Source: Sphingopyxis sp. HIX
GTDB lineage: Bacteria > Pseudomonadota > Alphaproteobacteria > Sphingomonadales > Sphingomonadaceae
Assembly (NCBI RefSeq): GCF_001468285.1
Contig: NZ_LNSB01000031.1
Location: forward strand, 1 to 64,000
DNA length: 64,000 bases
Direction: 5' to 3'
Within the stretch, counting starts at the first letter, position 1; each line of letters starts with the position of its first letter. The notes below the pieces were generated by a model. It was not told the origin of the DNA, ran no database searches, and saw nothing but the letters and a program-made list of their open reading frames with translations. Shown here one piece after another: positions 46,674-55,513 of this stretch. The translations under genes and the position numbers were made by a program.

Positions 46674-47323
46674 GCTTTTTCATTCCTTTCATGCGCTGCC
46701 AGGCGCGAATGCGTCAGCGGGTCGCGCATCGCGCGGCCTGCATAGCGTTCGAACCAGCGGGGGTTGGCCTGCCGTATTGCAGTTGCGGATCGCACATCGG
46801 GCGAAAATCGCAGGAACACGAGGGCAGGCGGTCTCCAGTCCGTCCAGTGAGATTTCTGGTCGCCGGGCCGGACGAAGCGCCGAAGCCAACCCATCGCCTC
46901 TGCAGCATGGGTGCGGCCATTATAGCCCGGACGCGCGATAACCGCAATCGGCATGAGTCGCGCAATCCCCCGCCAGTCGCGCCAGCGGGGCAATTGGGCG
47001 AGATTGTCGGCCCCCATGATCCAGACGAAGCGGCGATTGGGGTATTTGCGCACCAGCTTTTTGAGCGTGTCGACGGTATAGCGCGTGCCGAGCTCGGCCT
47101 CGATCGCCGTGGCGCGGATCGGCGAGCGCCGCGCGGCGCGCTGGGCGGCGCCGAGCCGCGCGGGCAGCGGCGCCATGCCCTTGGCGGGCTTGAGCGGATT
47201 ACCCGGCGAGACGAGCCACCAGAGCTCGTCGAGCCCCAGCGCGTCGATGGCGTTGAGGCTGATCGCCCGGTGCCCGCCATGCGCCGGGTTGAAGCTGCCG
47301 CCGAGGAGGCCGGTGGTGATCAC
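46670..47323 (-). CDS. nadD: Nicotinate-nucleotide adenylyltransferase
   Basis: A 217-residue nucleotidyltransferase of NAD synthesis. GLLGGSFNPAHGGHRAIS contains the HxGH-type ATP site, and SPDVRSATAIR the second nucleotide motif. The best start is GTG 47323, which overlaps the TGA of the ParE-like toxin gene (GTGA), so nadD translation may be coupled to the toxin gene. Upstream starts would include toxin sequence. NadD is normally essential, which makes the junction notable. Confidence 0.92.
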   Translation of the reverse strand: MITTGLLGGSFNPAHGGHRAISLNAIDALGLDELWWLVSPGNPLKPAKGMAPLPARLGAAQRAARRSPIRATAIEAELGTRYTVDTLKKLVRKYPNRRFVWIMGADNLAQLPRWRDWRGIARLMPIAVIARPGYNGRTHAAEAMGWLRRFVRPGDQKSHWTDWRPPALVFLRFSPDVRSATAIRQANPRWFERYAGRAMRDPLTHSRLAAHERNEKA

Positions 47324-47604
47324 AGGAGCGACTGCCAGTCGCTGCGGTTGTGGACGAAGCGCACGATGGTGATCGCATGCCGGTCGACTTCGTATAGCAA
47401 CAGAAATGGATGGTCGGCGACAGGCCATTTCCTGATCCGCGACCCCATGATCGCCGGGCCGACCTGGGGATGCTGGACCAAAAGGCTGGTGGCCAAAAGA
47501 ACGGCTTCCAGCATCTTAGCACTTGAGCCCATGCCTTCGTCGTCGAGAAAGTCGGCGGCTCGAAAAAGTTCTTCTTGAGCGGTGTCCGCCCATTGCAGCC
47601 GCAT
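47320..47604 (-). CDS. ParE-like toxin (RelE/ParE family)
   Basis: A 94-residue protein with the RelE/ParE fold pattern: WADTAQEELFRAADFLDDEG, VGPAIMGSRIRKWPVADHPF, LLYEVDRHAITIVRFVHNRSDW. ParE-type toxins poison gyrase; RelE relatives cut mRNA, and this sequence fits ParE better. ATG 47604 shares one base with the antitoxin stop. Its own stop overlaps the nadD start, an unusual position for a toxin. Confidence 0.85.
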   Translation of the reverse strand: MRLQWADTAQEELFRAADFLDDEGMGSSAKMLEAVLLATSLLVQHPQVGPAIMGSRIRKWPVADHPFLLLYEVDRHAITIVRFVHNRSDWQSLL

Positions 47605-47858
47605 CAAGCTGCTTTACGCCCCGCGATCCGGGCCTCGATTTCGGCGACCACCTCTTCGTGCGGCACGACACGCCCCGCTGCAATATCGTCCAGCCCGACC
47701 TGGATGAAATCGACGAACTCCAACTCCTTCGTCGCGGCGCTGTCGAGGAGACGGCCGATCACCCAAGCGCGGCTGCGCTCGTTGAATGCTGCGATCCGAT
47801 CCAGCTTGGCGAGAAGATCGGCGTCGATACGGGCGGAGATGACGGCATGCTTGGTCAT
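47604..47858 (-). CDS. ParD/CopG-like ribbon-helix-helix antitoxin
   Basis: An 84-residue antitoxin. Residues 5-45 (ISARIDADLLAKLDRIAAFN then ERSRAWVIGRLL) form a ribbon-helix-helix DNA-binding domain; the rest (DDIAAGRVVPHEEVVAEIEARIA) is the toxin-binding tail. It precedes the toxin with a one-base overlap and is preceded by a promoter with a palindromic operator, as expected for autorepression. Confidence 0.85.
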   Translation of the reverse strand: MTKHAVISARIDADLLAKLDRIAAFNERSRAWVIGRLLDSAATKELEFVDFIQVGLDDIAAGRVVPHEEVVAEIEARIAGRKAA

Positions 47859-47864
47859 GGGCTC

Positions 47865-47893
47865 GGTGTATCACTTGTATACAAACGACTCAA
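47865..47893 (-). promoter_or_regulatory. Promoter and operator of the toxin-antitoxin pair
   Basis: Minus-strand TTGAGT (47893-47888), a 17-base spacer, TACACC (47870-47865). The palindrome TTGTATACAA (47875-47884) lies inside the spacer, with an extra TGTATC half-site near the -10 box. This is a usual layout for ribbon-helix-helix autorepression. Confidence 0.6.
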
Positions 47894-47912
47894 GGAAGCG
47901 TGCGACTGCTCC

Positions 47913-48515
47913 CTAGGGACGATCCTCGATCGCGGGGATCGTCGTGCACAGGATTTCGCTGCCATATTCGTCGATTGCGTGGCGCATGAAGCCATAGGTC
48001 ACGAGCCTTTGTTCGACCTGCTCATGGTCGGCCCCCATATTCTCTTCGAAATGCGTGTCGCACCAGCGGGCGAAGGGCGTCGCCGTCATGCAGGCGTTCA
48101 GCGCGGCCAGTTCGAACGGCGAGAGATTCTTCTGCAGTCCTTCGAGTTCGATCTGCTCGGCAAAATGGGCATAGGGAATGTTATAGCCGTTCATGGTGAC
48201 CATGTCCGAACGCGACCGGAAATCTTCGTCGATGCCGTCGATCGTCTTGTTCGGCAGCCGAAACTCCGTCCGGACACTGGCCTTCGGCACCGAATAACAA
48301 CGGGCCGGCATTGAAATGGAGAACGAAAGCGGCGCTTCGCCGATATGCAATCGTCTGTGCTCGGCGGCGACTTGCAACGCGATGGCGGCCTTGGCGTTGC
48401 CGGCTTCGTCCTTGTCAGCCAACAGGAATGGGAACAGGTCGCGCGCCATCGACCAGCAAAAGGGGGTCGCGGCGACTGCCAGGATGACCAAGGCGAATTT
48501 GATTCGGCGGCGCAT
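47913..48515 (-). CDS. Signal-anchored protein of unknown function
   Basis: A 200-residue protein with an N-terminal membrane or signal segment (FALVILAVAATPFCWSMA) and a mature domain with several Cys (SISMPARCYSVPKAS, ALNACMTATPFARWCDTHF). Base composition and codon use look less GC-rich than flanking proA and nadD. It lies with the toxin-antitoxin pair between those two conserved genes, so it was probably acquired with them. No family recognised. Confidence 0.6.
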   Translation of the reverse strand: MRRRIKFALVILAVAATPFCWSMARDLFPFLLADKDEAGNAKAAIALQVAAEHRRLHIGEAPLSFSISMPARCYSVPKASVRTEFRLPNKTIDGIDEDFRSRSDMVTMNGYNIPYAHFAEQIELEGLQKNLSPFELAALNACMTATPFARWCDTHFEENMGADHEQVEQRLVTYGFMRHAIDEYGSEILCTTIPAIEDRP

Positions 48516-48551
48516 CAATGGCTCACCGTCGAAATCGCCTGTTTGCCGCGC

Positions 48552-49832
48552 TCAAGGCCGCACCTGCCCCGACCCGCGCACCAGCCATTTGTAGGTGGTG
48601 AGCCCTTCCAGCGCGACCGGGCCGCGCGCGTGCAGCCGCCCCGTCGCGATGCCGATCTCGGCGCCCAGCCCGAATTCGCCGCCGTCGGCGAATTGCGTCG
48701 AGGCGTTGTGCATCACGATCGCGCTGTCGACTTCGGCGAGGAAGCGTTCGGCGACGGCGGTGTCCTCGGTGACGATCGCTTCGGTGTGCTTGCTCGAATG
48801 CGCGTCGATGTGGGCGAGCGCGCCCGCGAGGCCGCCGACCATCGCGACCGAGACGATCGCGTCGAGATATTCGCAGTCCCAGTCGTTCGCGCTCGCGGGG
48901 GTGACGTGCGGGCTCAATGCCGCGACCTCCTTGTCGCCGCGCACCTCGCACCCGGCCTTGACCAGTGCATCGACGATGGCGAGCGGGGCGGGATAGGCGC
49001 GGTCGATCAGGATCGTCTCGGTCGCGCCGCAGACGCCGGTGCGGCGCATCTTGGCGTTGACCGCGAGGTCGATGGCCTTCGCCGGATCGGCCGCGCCGTC
49101 GATATAGAGATGGTTGATCCCGTCGAGATGCGCGAGCACGGGCACGCGCGCCTCGTCCTGCACGCGCGCGACCAGGCTCTTGCCGCCGCGCGGGATGATG
49201 ATGTCGACCAGCCCCTGCGCGCGGAGGAGCGCACCGACCGCGGCGCGATCCTGGGTCGGGACCAGCTGCACCGCGTCGGCGGGCAGGCCCACCGAGGCGA
49301 GCCCGGCGGCGAGCGCCGCATGAATCGCGCGATTGCTCTGCACCGCTTCGCTGCCGCCGCGCAGGATCACCGCATTGCCCGACATGAGGCCGAGCGAAGC
49401 GGCGTCGGCGGTGACGTTGGGGCGGCTTTCGTAGATGATGCCGACGACGCCGAGCGGCACGCGCACGCGGCTGAGTTCCATCCCGTTGGGGCGTACCGCG
49501 CGGTCGATTTCCATGCCGACGGGGTCGGGCAGCGCCGCGACCGCCTCGACCGCGTCGGCGATGCCGCCGAGCCGCGCGTCGTCGAGCCGCAGCCGGTCGA
49601 GCATCGCCGCCGACAGGCCCGCGCCCTTGCCCGCCGCCATGTCGCGCCGGTTCGCGTCGAGGATCGAGTCGGCGCGCAGCCGCAACTGCGCCGCGGCGGC
49701 GCGCAGCCCCGCGGCCTTGTCGGCGGTCGGCACCACCGCCAGCCTTTTCGCGGCGGCGCGCGCGCGCGCGCCCATGTCGGCGATCAGCGCATCGGCATCG
49801 GGAACGGCGGACAGATGGGCTTTGGCGGTCAT
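48552..49832 (-). CDS. proA: Gamma-glutamyl phosphate reductase
   Basis: A 426-residue NADPH-dependent reductase of proline synthesis, of the aldehyde dehydrogenase fold. VPLGVVGIIYESRPNVTADAASL, LRGGSEAVQSN, IPRGGKSLV and the catalytic Cys in RTGVCGATETILID are diagnostic. Length is normal. proA is usually directly upstream of nadD in alphaproteobacteria; here three accessory genes intervene. Confidence 0.96.
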   Translation of the reverse strand: MTAKAHLSAVPDADALIADMGARARAAAKRLAVVPTADKAAGLRAAAAQLRLRADSILDANRRDMAAGKGAGLSAAMLDRLRLDDARLGGIADAVEAVAALPDPVGMEIDRAVRPNGMELSRVRVPLGVVGIIYESRPNVTADAASLGLMSGNAVILRGGSEAVQSNRAIHAALAAGLASVGLPADAVQLVPTQDRAAVGALLRAQGLVDIIIPRGGKSLVARVQDEARVPVLAHLDGINHLYIDGAADPAKAIDLAVNAKMRRTGVCGATETILIDRAYPAPLAIVDALVKAGCEVRGDKEVAALSPHVTPASANDWDCEYLDAIVSVAMVGGLAGALAHIDAHSSKHTEAIVTEDTAVAERFLAEVDSAIVMHNASTQFADGGEFGLGAEIGIATGRLHARGPVALEGLTTYKWLVRGSGQVRP

Positions 49833-49910
49833 GCGCGGCCCCTATCATGCTTTGCGCCGACGGTGAAAGTCCCCCGTTGCGCCTGCGGCCTGCGCTGCTA
49901 CCTAGGCGGC

Positions 49911-51032
49911 ATGACAGGGGACATCGAAGGCATCGGGGCGGCGGTGACCGCGGGGCTGGCGGCGCGCGCGGTCGAGCCGGGGCACGGGCATGCGGCGGCG
50001 CACGAGGGGCTGCGCTGCCTCAATTGCGGCACCAGCCTGCAAGGCTCGCATTGCCATCATTGCGGCCAGCGCGCCGACGTCCACCGCAGCTTCGGCGCGA
50101 TCGGCCACGATCTGGTCCATGCGATCTTCCATTTCGAGGGCAAGATCTGGAACACTTTGCCCTTGCTCGCCTGGCGGCCGGGCGATCTCACGCGCCGCTA
50201 TATCCACGGCGAGCGCGCGCGCTTCGTCTCGCCGCTCGCCTTGTTCCTGTTCGCGGTGTTCCTGACCTATGCGGTGCTCGCGATGGTCGGCAGTGGCGGC
50301 GGGCTAGGCGAGGGAATCGCCAAGGCGGCCGACGCGCAGACGCGCTCGAACGCGCTCGAGGCGAGCTTCGACGAGGAGGTCGCGCGCGTCGAGGCGCGGC
50401 TGGCGGCGAAGGATGTCACCGTCGAGGAGAAGAAAAGGCTGATCGAGGAGCGCGAGACGCTGGAGAAAGGCGCCGCCTATCTGGGCGTCGAGCCCAAGAT
50501 GACCGACGAGGAACGCGCCAAGGGGCCGCCGGTGCTCGAAGATCCCAAAGAGCAGGTGATGAGCAGCGCCGATTTCCTGTCGCGGCTGAAGGTCGATACC
50601 GGGGTGCCCGCGATCGACAAGGGGCTGACCAAGGCTTTCGCCAACCCCGCGCTGATCTTCTACAAACTCCAGGCGAACGCCTATAAATTCGCCTGGGCGT
50701 TGATCCCCTTGTCGCTGCCCTTCATGTGGCTGCTCTATCCGTTCAGCCGCCGCTTCCACACCTATGACCATTTCGTCTTCGTCACTTACTCGATCAGCTT
50801 CATGCTGCTCTTGTTCGTCGTGGTGCGGCTGCTCAACCTGACCGTCGTCGGCGATGTCGCGACCTTTTTCGCGATGCTCTACGTTCCCTTCCACATGTAC
50901 CGTCAGCTGCGCGGCGCCTATCGTTCGTCGCGCTTCGGATCGCTGGTGCGCGCGAGCCTGCTGCTCTTTTTCAGCCTGTGGGCGGTGATCACCTTCATGC
51001 TGCTGCTGCTCGCCTTGGGCACGATGGGGTAG
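49911..51032 (+). CDS. DUF3667 zinc-ribbon membrane protein
   Basis: A 373-residue protein. The N-terminal zinc ribbon LRCLNCGTSLQGSHCHHCGQ and the following HDLVHAIFHFEGKIW mark DUF3667. Four or five membrane helices follow, with a soluble charged loop (about residues 145-230) between the first pair. Function unknown. It is divergent from proA. Confidence 0.82.
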   Translation: MTGDIEGIGAAVTAGLAARAVEPGHGHAAAHEGLRCLNCGTSLQGSHCHHCGQRADVHRSFGAIGHDLVHAIFHFEGKIWNTLPLLAWRPGDLTRRYIHGERARFVSPLALFLFAVFLTYAVLAMVGSGGGLGEGIAKAADAQTRSNALEASFDEEVARVEARLAAKDVTVEEKKRLIEERETLEKGAAYLGVEPKMTDEERAKGPPVLEDPKEQVMSSADFLSRLKVDTGVPAIDKGLTKAFANPALIFYKLQANAYKFAWALIPLSLPFMWLLYPFSRRFHTYDHFVFVTYSISFMLLLFVVVRLLNLTVVGDVATFFAMLYVPFHMYRQLRGAYRSSRFGSLVRASLLLFFSLWAVITFMLLLLALGTMG

Positions 51033-51090
51033 CACCGAAACGTCACAAAGACCGGGCAGAGAACCGGCGCGTGTCAAAGGGAGAATCGCG

Positions 51091-52722
51091 ATGCACGAGC
51101 TTTGGGGCCAGATCGACCGCCGCCTGCTGATCAAGCTCGGCACCGCGGGGCTCGGCGCGCTGGCGCTGCCCGGCGCGGCGCATGCGATGATGGCGCAGGG
51201 CTTCACCCACGGCGTCGCGAGCGGCGAGCCGGGGGCGAACAGCGTGCTCCTCTGGACGCGCTACGCCGCAGCCTCCGATGCGCGCCTGACCGCCGAAGTC
51301 GCCGAAACCCCCGACTTCGCGAGGATCGTCGCGGGCGGCGCGGTGACCGCGCGCGGCGAGCGCGATCATACCGCGAAGCTCACGGTCGACGGCCTGCTGC
51401 CCGGCCGCTGGTATTTCTACCGCTTCGTCGCGCCCGACGGGACCAAGTCGGTCACCGGCCGCACGCGCACCTTGCCGCAGGGGCCGACGAGCGCCTTCAC
51501 CCTCGCGCTCTTTTCCTGTTCGAACCTGCCCTTCGGCTGGTTCAACGCCTATGCGCATGCGAACGCGCGAAACGACATCGACCTCGTCGCGCATGTCGGC
51601 GACTATCTCTACGAATATCCGGTCGGCAACTATCCCTCGCGCGGCCAATTGCTGCCCGGGCGCGAGATCCAGCCGGCGCACGAGATCGTCGCGCTCGCCG
51701 ACTATCGCCTGCGCTACGCCGCCTATCGCGCCGATCCCGACCTTCAGCGGCTGCACCAGCTGTTCCCGATGATCGCGCAATGGGACGATCACGAGTTCGC
51801 CAACGACGCGTGGAAGGGCGGCGCCGAAAACCACAATGAAGGCGAAGGCAGCTGGACCGACCGCATGGCCGCCGCCGAGCGCGCCTACCGCGAATGGATG
51901 CCCGTCGCCGAGACGCGCTGGCGCGACTATCAGGTCGGCGACCTCGCGACGATCTTCCTGCCCGAAACGCGCGTCACCGGCCGCGACCGTCCGTTTGAAT
52001 TCGACGAGATCGTCGCCGGCGGCGGCGATGAGACCGCCAAGCTCAAGGCCTTTGCCGAAACCGCCTATCGCGACCCCGCGCGCCAGATGCTCGGCGCCGA
52101 TCAGGAGAAATGGCTGTTCGACGGTTTCGCCGCCTCGACCAGGGCGGGCACGCGCTGGCAGGTCTGCGCGCAGCAGGTGGTGATGGGCAGCGTCTTCACC
52201 CCGCCCGAATCGGAGAAGTGGTTCGGCACCGACCTGTCGGAGAATATCCGCCGCCGCGTCGCCACCGCGCAGGCCGCGGCGAAGGCGGGGCTGCCGCTCA
52301 ACATGGACGCGTGGGACGGCTATCCCGCGGCGCGCGCGCGGCTGCTCGCCGCGGCGCAAAAGGCCGATGCCGACCTCGTCACGCTGACCGGCGACACGCA
52401 CAATGCCTGGGCCTATGATCTCAGCGAAGGCGGGAGCCCCGCGGGGATCGAGATCGCTGGGCAGAGCGTCACCTCGCCGGGTTACGAAAGCTATACGCGC
52501 GGTATTTCGGACGAGACGCGCGTCGGCGCGATCCGCGCCGCGTCGCCGCAGCTCAAATGGGCGAACACGCAGGACCGCGGCTATGTCACCGTCGCGCTGA
52601 CGCCCGACAAGGTGACCGCGAGCTGGCACCTGCTGGAGACGATCCGCGAGCACAGTCCGACGATGAAGGCCAGCCACAGCATGGCCGCGATGCGCGGACG
52701 GCGGACCTATAACGCCGCCTGA
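51091..52722 (+). CDS. phoD: PhoD-like alkaline phosphatase, Tat-exported
   Basis: A 543-residue secreted phosphodiesterase/phosphatase. A twin-arginine signal (DRRLLIKLG) precedes the N-terminal beta domain and a metallophosphatase domain with SCSNLPFGWFNAY, HVGDYLYEYP, WDDHEFANDAW and TLTGDTHNAW. PhoD enzymes need iron and calcium and release phosphate from diesters outside the cell. Its end overlaps the convergent lipoprotein gene by 16 bases. No pho box was identified. Confidence 0.9.
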   Translation: MHELWGQIDRRLLIKLGTAGLGALALPGAAHAMMAQGFTHGVASGEPGANSVLLWTRYAAASDARLTAEVAETPDFARIVAGGAVTARGERDHTAKLTVDGLLPGRWYFYRFVAPDGTKSVTGRTRTLPQGPTSAFTLALFSCSNLPFGWFNAYAHANARNDIDLVAHVGDYLYEYPVGNYPSRGQLLPGREIQPAHEIVALADYRLRYAAYRADPDLQRLHQLFPMIAQWDDHEFANDAWKGGAENHNEGEGSWTDRMAAAERAYREWMPVAETRWRDYQVGDLATIFLPETRVTGRDRPFEFDEIVAGGGDETAKLKAFAETAYRDPARQMLGADQEKWLFDGFAASTRAGTRWQVCAQQVVMGSVFTPPESEKWFGTDLSENIRRRVATAQAAAKAGLPLNMDAWDGYPAARARLLAAAQKADADLVTLTGDTHNAWAYDLSEGGSPAGIEIAGQSVTSPGYESYTRGISDETRVGAIRAASPQLKWANTQDRGYVTVALTPDKVTASWHLLETIREHSPTMKASHSMAAMRGRRTYNAA

Positions 52723-53609
52723 TCACGGCAGTCGGGCGGCCAAGAGCGGTCGGGATCGGGCACCAGGTCGATCAGGAACATCTCGCCCGAGCGTGCGCCG
52801 TGGCGCTGCGCGAAGAGCAGCCGGTCGCCCTTCGGCGACAGCAGCGGGCCGACCTGGAACTGGTCAGGGTCGGCGGGGATCCGCCCCACCTCGACCCAGC
52901 GATCGCCCGCGCGGCGGTAGCGGTAGAGGTGCGAGCGGTCGCCGCGGTCGGACACGGTGATCAGCGTGCGGCCGTCGCGCGACATCTCGGCCTCATAGTC
53001 GTTGGCGCCCGCGCTCGCCGGCGGGCCGAGATTGGCCACCGTCCATTCGCCCGGCCGCACCTCGGTCGCGACATAAATGTCGCCGCCGCCCGCGCTGCCC
53101 TTGCGGCTCGACCCGAAGATCAGGCGCCCCGCGGCATCGACGCGCGGTAGCAGTTCGGCGGCGGGCGAGTTGACCGGTTCGGGCAGGCGCTGCGGCTCGT
53201 CCCAATCGCCGCCCGCCGTCCGCTCGACGTACCAGATGTCGAAATCCTCTTTTTCGGGCGCGTGGCGCGACGAGATATAATAGAGCCGCTTGCCGTCGGG
53301 CGTCACGAAGGGGTCGGCCTCGATCACCGGCAGCGGTAGCGCAAAGGACGGCGGCACCGGCGCACCCCAGGCGCCCTTTTCGCAGCTCGATTGCATCAGG
53401 CGGTAGGTCGCGAAATCCTTGTCGGCGGCGAGATAGATCATCACTCGCCCGTCGGGGGTGAAGGTCGGCGAGGATTCATAGCCGTCGCTCGCGATCGCGG
53501 CCGGGGTCCATAGCGTCGCGGCGCGCGGCACCGGCGTGTCGGCCGCGGCGCCGCATGCGCCGAGCAGCACGGTGCAGGACAGGATCGCGGCACGGGCGGC
53601 AAATGGCAT
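52707..53609 (-). CDS. TolB-like WD40 beta-propeller lipoprotein
   Basis: A 300-residue predicted lipoprotein (lipobox LLGAC; ATG 53609). The rest is a PD40/WD40-like propeller with repeated motifs FTPDGRVMIYLA, VTPDGKRLYYISSR, RLIFGSSRKG, MSRDGRTLITVSDR and LSPKGDRLLFAQ. It resembles TolB-domain proteins that bind partners or peptides in the periplasm. It converges on phoD. Specific role unknown. Confidence 0.8.
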   Translation of the reverse strand: MPFAARAAILSCTVLLGACGAAADTPVPRAATLWTPAAIASDGYESSPTFTPDGRVMIYLAADKDFATYRLMQSSCEKGAWGAPVPPSFALPLPVIEADPFVTPDGKRLYYISSRHAPEKEDFDIWYVERTAGGDWDEPQRLPEPVNSPAAELLPRVDAAGRLIFGSSRKGSAGGGDIYVATEVRPGEWTVANLGPPASAGANDYEAEMSRDGRTLITVSDRGDRSHLYRYRRAGDRWVEVGRIPADPDQFQVGPLLSPKGDRLLFAQRHGARSGEMFLIDLVPDPDRSWPPDCRDQAAL

Positions 53610-53726
53610 GGACTTTCCCTCCGGCAGGGCGCTAGCAGAAGCGCGGCGGATTTGTGCCGCTTTGCCCAGCGCCTGGCCATCGTCCGATCGGCGGCGGCGG
53701 CGCCGAAAGGGCGGCGGGGAGAGGAT

Positions 53727-54143
53727 ATGGACGCGATCGACCGGCAAATATTGGCGATGCTGCGCGGCAATGCCCGCCTGCCGCTCAAGACGATCGCCGC
53801 GACCGTCGGGCTCGCGCGCAGCTCGGTGCGCGAGCGGCTGTCGAAGCTGGAGGCGGCGGGGACGATCGGCGGCTATCACGCGCGCGTCGCCGACGAGGGC
53901 GCGATCGGCGCGATCCTGCAGCTGCGGCTCGCGCGCACGCCCTCGCCCGACATCGTCGCCGCGGTGACCGGCATGGCCGAGGTCGCGCGCTGCTATTCGC
54001 TGAGCGGCGAGATCGACCTGCTCGTCGAGATTGTGGCACAGGACTCGGCGACGCTCAACGCCGCGCGCGACCGGATCGCGCTGATCGCGGGGGTCGAGGA
54101 TACGACGACGGCCTTGATCCTGAAGCGCGACAAGGATCGCTAG
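53727..54143 (+). CDS. Lrp/AsnC family regulator
   Basis: A 138-residue regulator. An N-terminal AsnC helix-turn-helix (MDAIDRQILAMLRGNARLPL, SSVRERLSKLEAAGTI) is followed by the RAM ligand domain (EVARCYSLSGEIDLLVEIVAQDSATL). ATG 53727 has GGGGAGAGGA upstream. It probably responds to an amino acid. The 3' end overlaps the convergent RidA gene by four bases. Confidence 0.88.
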   Translation: MDAIDRQILAMLRGNARLPLKTIAATVGLARSSVRERLSKLEAAGTIGGYHARVADEGAIGAILQLRLARTPSPDIVAAVTGMAEVARCYSLSGEIDLLVEIVAQDSATLNAARDRIALIAGVEDTTTALILKRDKDR

Positions 54144-54610
54144 ACGGCGGCGATCGCCTCGATCTCGAGCAGCCAGGCTTCGTCGTAGATGTCGGCGACG
54201 ACGATCGTCAGCGCGGGCGAATGGCCGCCCAGCACCTCGTGCCGCACCCGGTAATTGGCCTCGCGATATTGCCGGTCGGACAGAAAGACGGTGACCTTGA
54301 CCAGGTCGCGAAGCGTCATGCCGCCCGCTTTCAGCTGCGCCTCGACATTGCGCCACACCAGCCGGCACTGGTCCTCGAACCCCGCGGGAACCGCGTCCTT
54401 TTCGTCGACCGGGATCTGCCCGCTGACAAACAGCCAGCGCGTCGGCGCTTCGACCAGATGCGCCTGCGCATAGGAAACGCCGGTGGGGTTGATCGCGCGA
54501 TTGGGCATGGCGGGCCTCGTCTGTCCGGTGGAAGGAAGGATCAGCCCCGCCAGCGCGCCCGCGCAGAGCGTTCGGCGCGAGAGGCGTGCAGTGAGGGGCG
54601 AGCGATCCAT
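54140..54610 (-). CDS. RidA-family protein, possibly exported
   Basis: A 156-residue RidA/YjgF-like protein, a family that hydrolyses reactive enamines and imines. The core has INPTGVSYAQAHLVEAPTRW, LFVSGQIPVDEKD and VKVTVFLSDRQYREANYRVRHE. The long form begins with a twin-arginine-like leader SRRTLCAGALAGLIL, which would send it to the periplasm. A shorter start at 54508 (GAGG seven bases upstream) gives the usual cytosolic length of 122 residues and is equally possible. The catalytic Arg near the usual site is not obvious. Confidence 0.75.
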   Translation of the reverse strand: MDRSPLTARLSRRTLCAGALAGLILPSTGQTRPAMPNRAINPTGVSYAQAHLVEAPTRWLFVSGQIPVDEKDAVPAGFEDQCRLVWRNVEAQLKAGGMTLRDLVKVTVFLSDRQYREANYRVRHEVLGGHSPALTIVVADIYDEAWLLEIEAIAAV

Positions 54611-54694
54611 GGCACAAGCCTAGGCGATGCCGGCGCCAGGGCGCCATCGCCCGATGGGCGGCACCGCCGCCACAAGGGCGGCGTCGGGGCGTGC

Positions 54695-54722
54695 TTGACA
54701 TTCATAACCATCTGGTTATGAG
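54695..54722 (+). promoter_or_regulatory. Promoter and operator of the ArsR-AHSA1 operon
   Basis: TTGACA (54695-54700) is a perfect -35 box; TATGAG (54717-54722) is a possible -10 box. Between them lies the perfect palindrome CATAACCA-TC-TGGTTATG (54703-54720). A weaker copy, CATAGCCA and TTGTGA, follows at 54729-54746. The ArsR protein encoded next is the likely binder. Confidence 0.7.
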
Positions 54723-54749
54723 ATAGTTCATAGCCAGAGAGTTGTGAAT

Positions 54750-55076
54750 ATGCCGGAGCCTTCCCCCGACCTGCTCTTCAAGGCGCTCGCCGATCCCAGC
54801 CGGCGCGCGCTGTTCGAACGGCTCTGCCAGCATGGCGAGCAGACCGTCGGCGCGCTCACCGCGGGGGCGGGAATTTCGCAGCCCGCGGTGTCGAAGCACC
54901 TCGGCATCCTCAAGCGGGCGGGACTGGTGCAGGGCCGCGGCGCCGGCCGCCAGACGCATTACAGCGCGCAGCAACGCGCGCTCGCGCCGCTGGTCGACTG
55001 GACCGGGCGCATGAACCGCTTCTGGGAGGCGCGGTTCGACGATCTCGAAAATTTGCTCAAAAGGATGGATCAATGA
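54750..55076 (+). CDS. ArsR-family regulator
   Basis: A 108-residue winged-helix repressor (FKALADPSRRALFERLCQHG, AGISQPAVSKHLGILKRAGLV, GRQTHYSAQQRALAPL). It has no ArsR metal-binding Cys pair, so it belongs to the non-metal group often paired with AHSA1 proteins. ATG 54750 has AGAGAG upstream; GTG 54744 is in frame. The stop overlaps the next gene by four bases. Confidence 0.88.
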   Translation: MPEPSPDLLFKALADPSRRALFERLCQHGEQTVGALTAGAGISQPAVSKHLGILKRAGLVQGRGAGRQTHYSAQQRALAPLVDWTGRMNRFWEARFDDLENLLKRMDQ

Positions 55077-55495
55077 CCGATAACGACGTGTTGAGCGTGA
55101 CCGTGGAGCGCGAAATCCCGCACCCGCCCGAAAAGATCTGGCGCGCGCTGACGACGCAGCATCTGATCGAGGAATGGCTGATGAAGAACGACTTCGGCCT
55201 CGACCTCGGCCATCGTTTCCAGCTGCGCGGCGACTGGGGCCATGTCGACTGCGAGATCCTCGAGGTCGATCCGGGGCGCAGCCTGTCCTACAGCTGGAAC
55301 TATGCGCATGACGATCCGGCGTACCGGCTCGAGAGCACGGTCACCTTCACGCTCGAGGCGATCCCCGCGGGCACCTTGCTGCGCATGGAACAGGTCGGTT
55401 TCCGCCCCGACCAGAAACAGGCCTTTGGCGGCGCCAAGGCCGGCTGGCGAATCCATCTCGAAAATCTCGAGAAAGCCGTGGCTACGCTCGATTGA
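55073..55495 (+). CDS. AHSA1/SRPBCC-domain protein
   Basis: A 140-residue START-like protein. VTVEREIPHPPEKIWRALTTQHLIEEWL at the start, GHVDCEILEVDPGRSLSYSW in the middle and GWRIHLENLEKAVATLD at the end match the AHSA1 type, which forms a hydrophobic pocket. It is coupled to the ArsR gene (ATGA overlap). Pairs like this may sense or bind a small hydrophobic molecule, but the ligand is not known. Confidence 0.85.
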   Translation: MTDNDVLSVTVEREIPHPPEKIWRALTTQHLIEEWLMKNDFGLDLGHRFQLRGDWGHVDCEILEVDPGRSLSYSWNYAHDDPAYRLESTVTFTLEAIPAGTLLRMEQVGFRPDQKQAFGGAKAGWRIHLENLEKAVATLD

Positions 55496-55513
55496 TCGGA
55501 CAGGGAGAGACTT

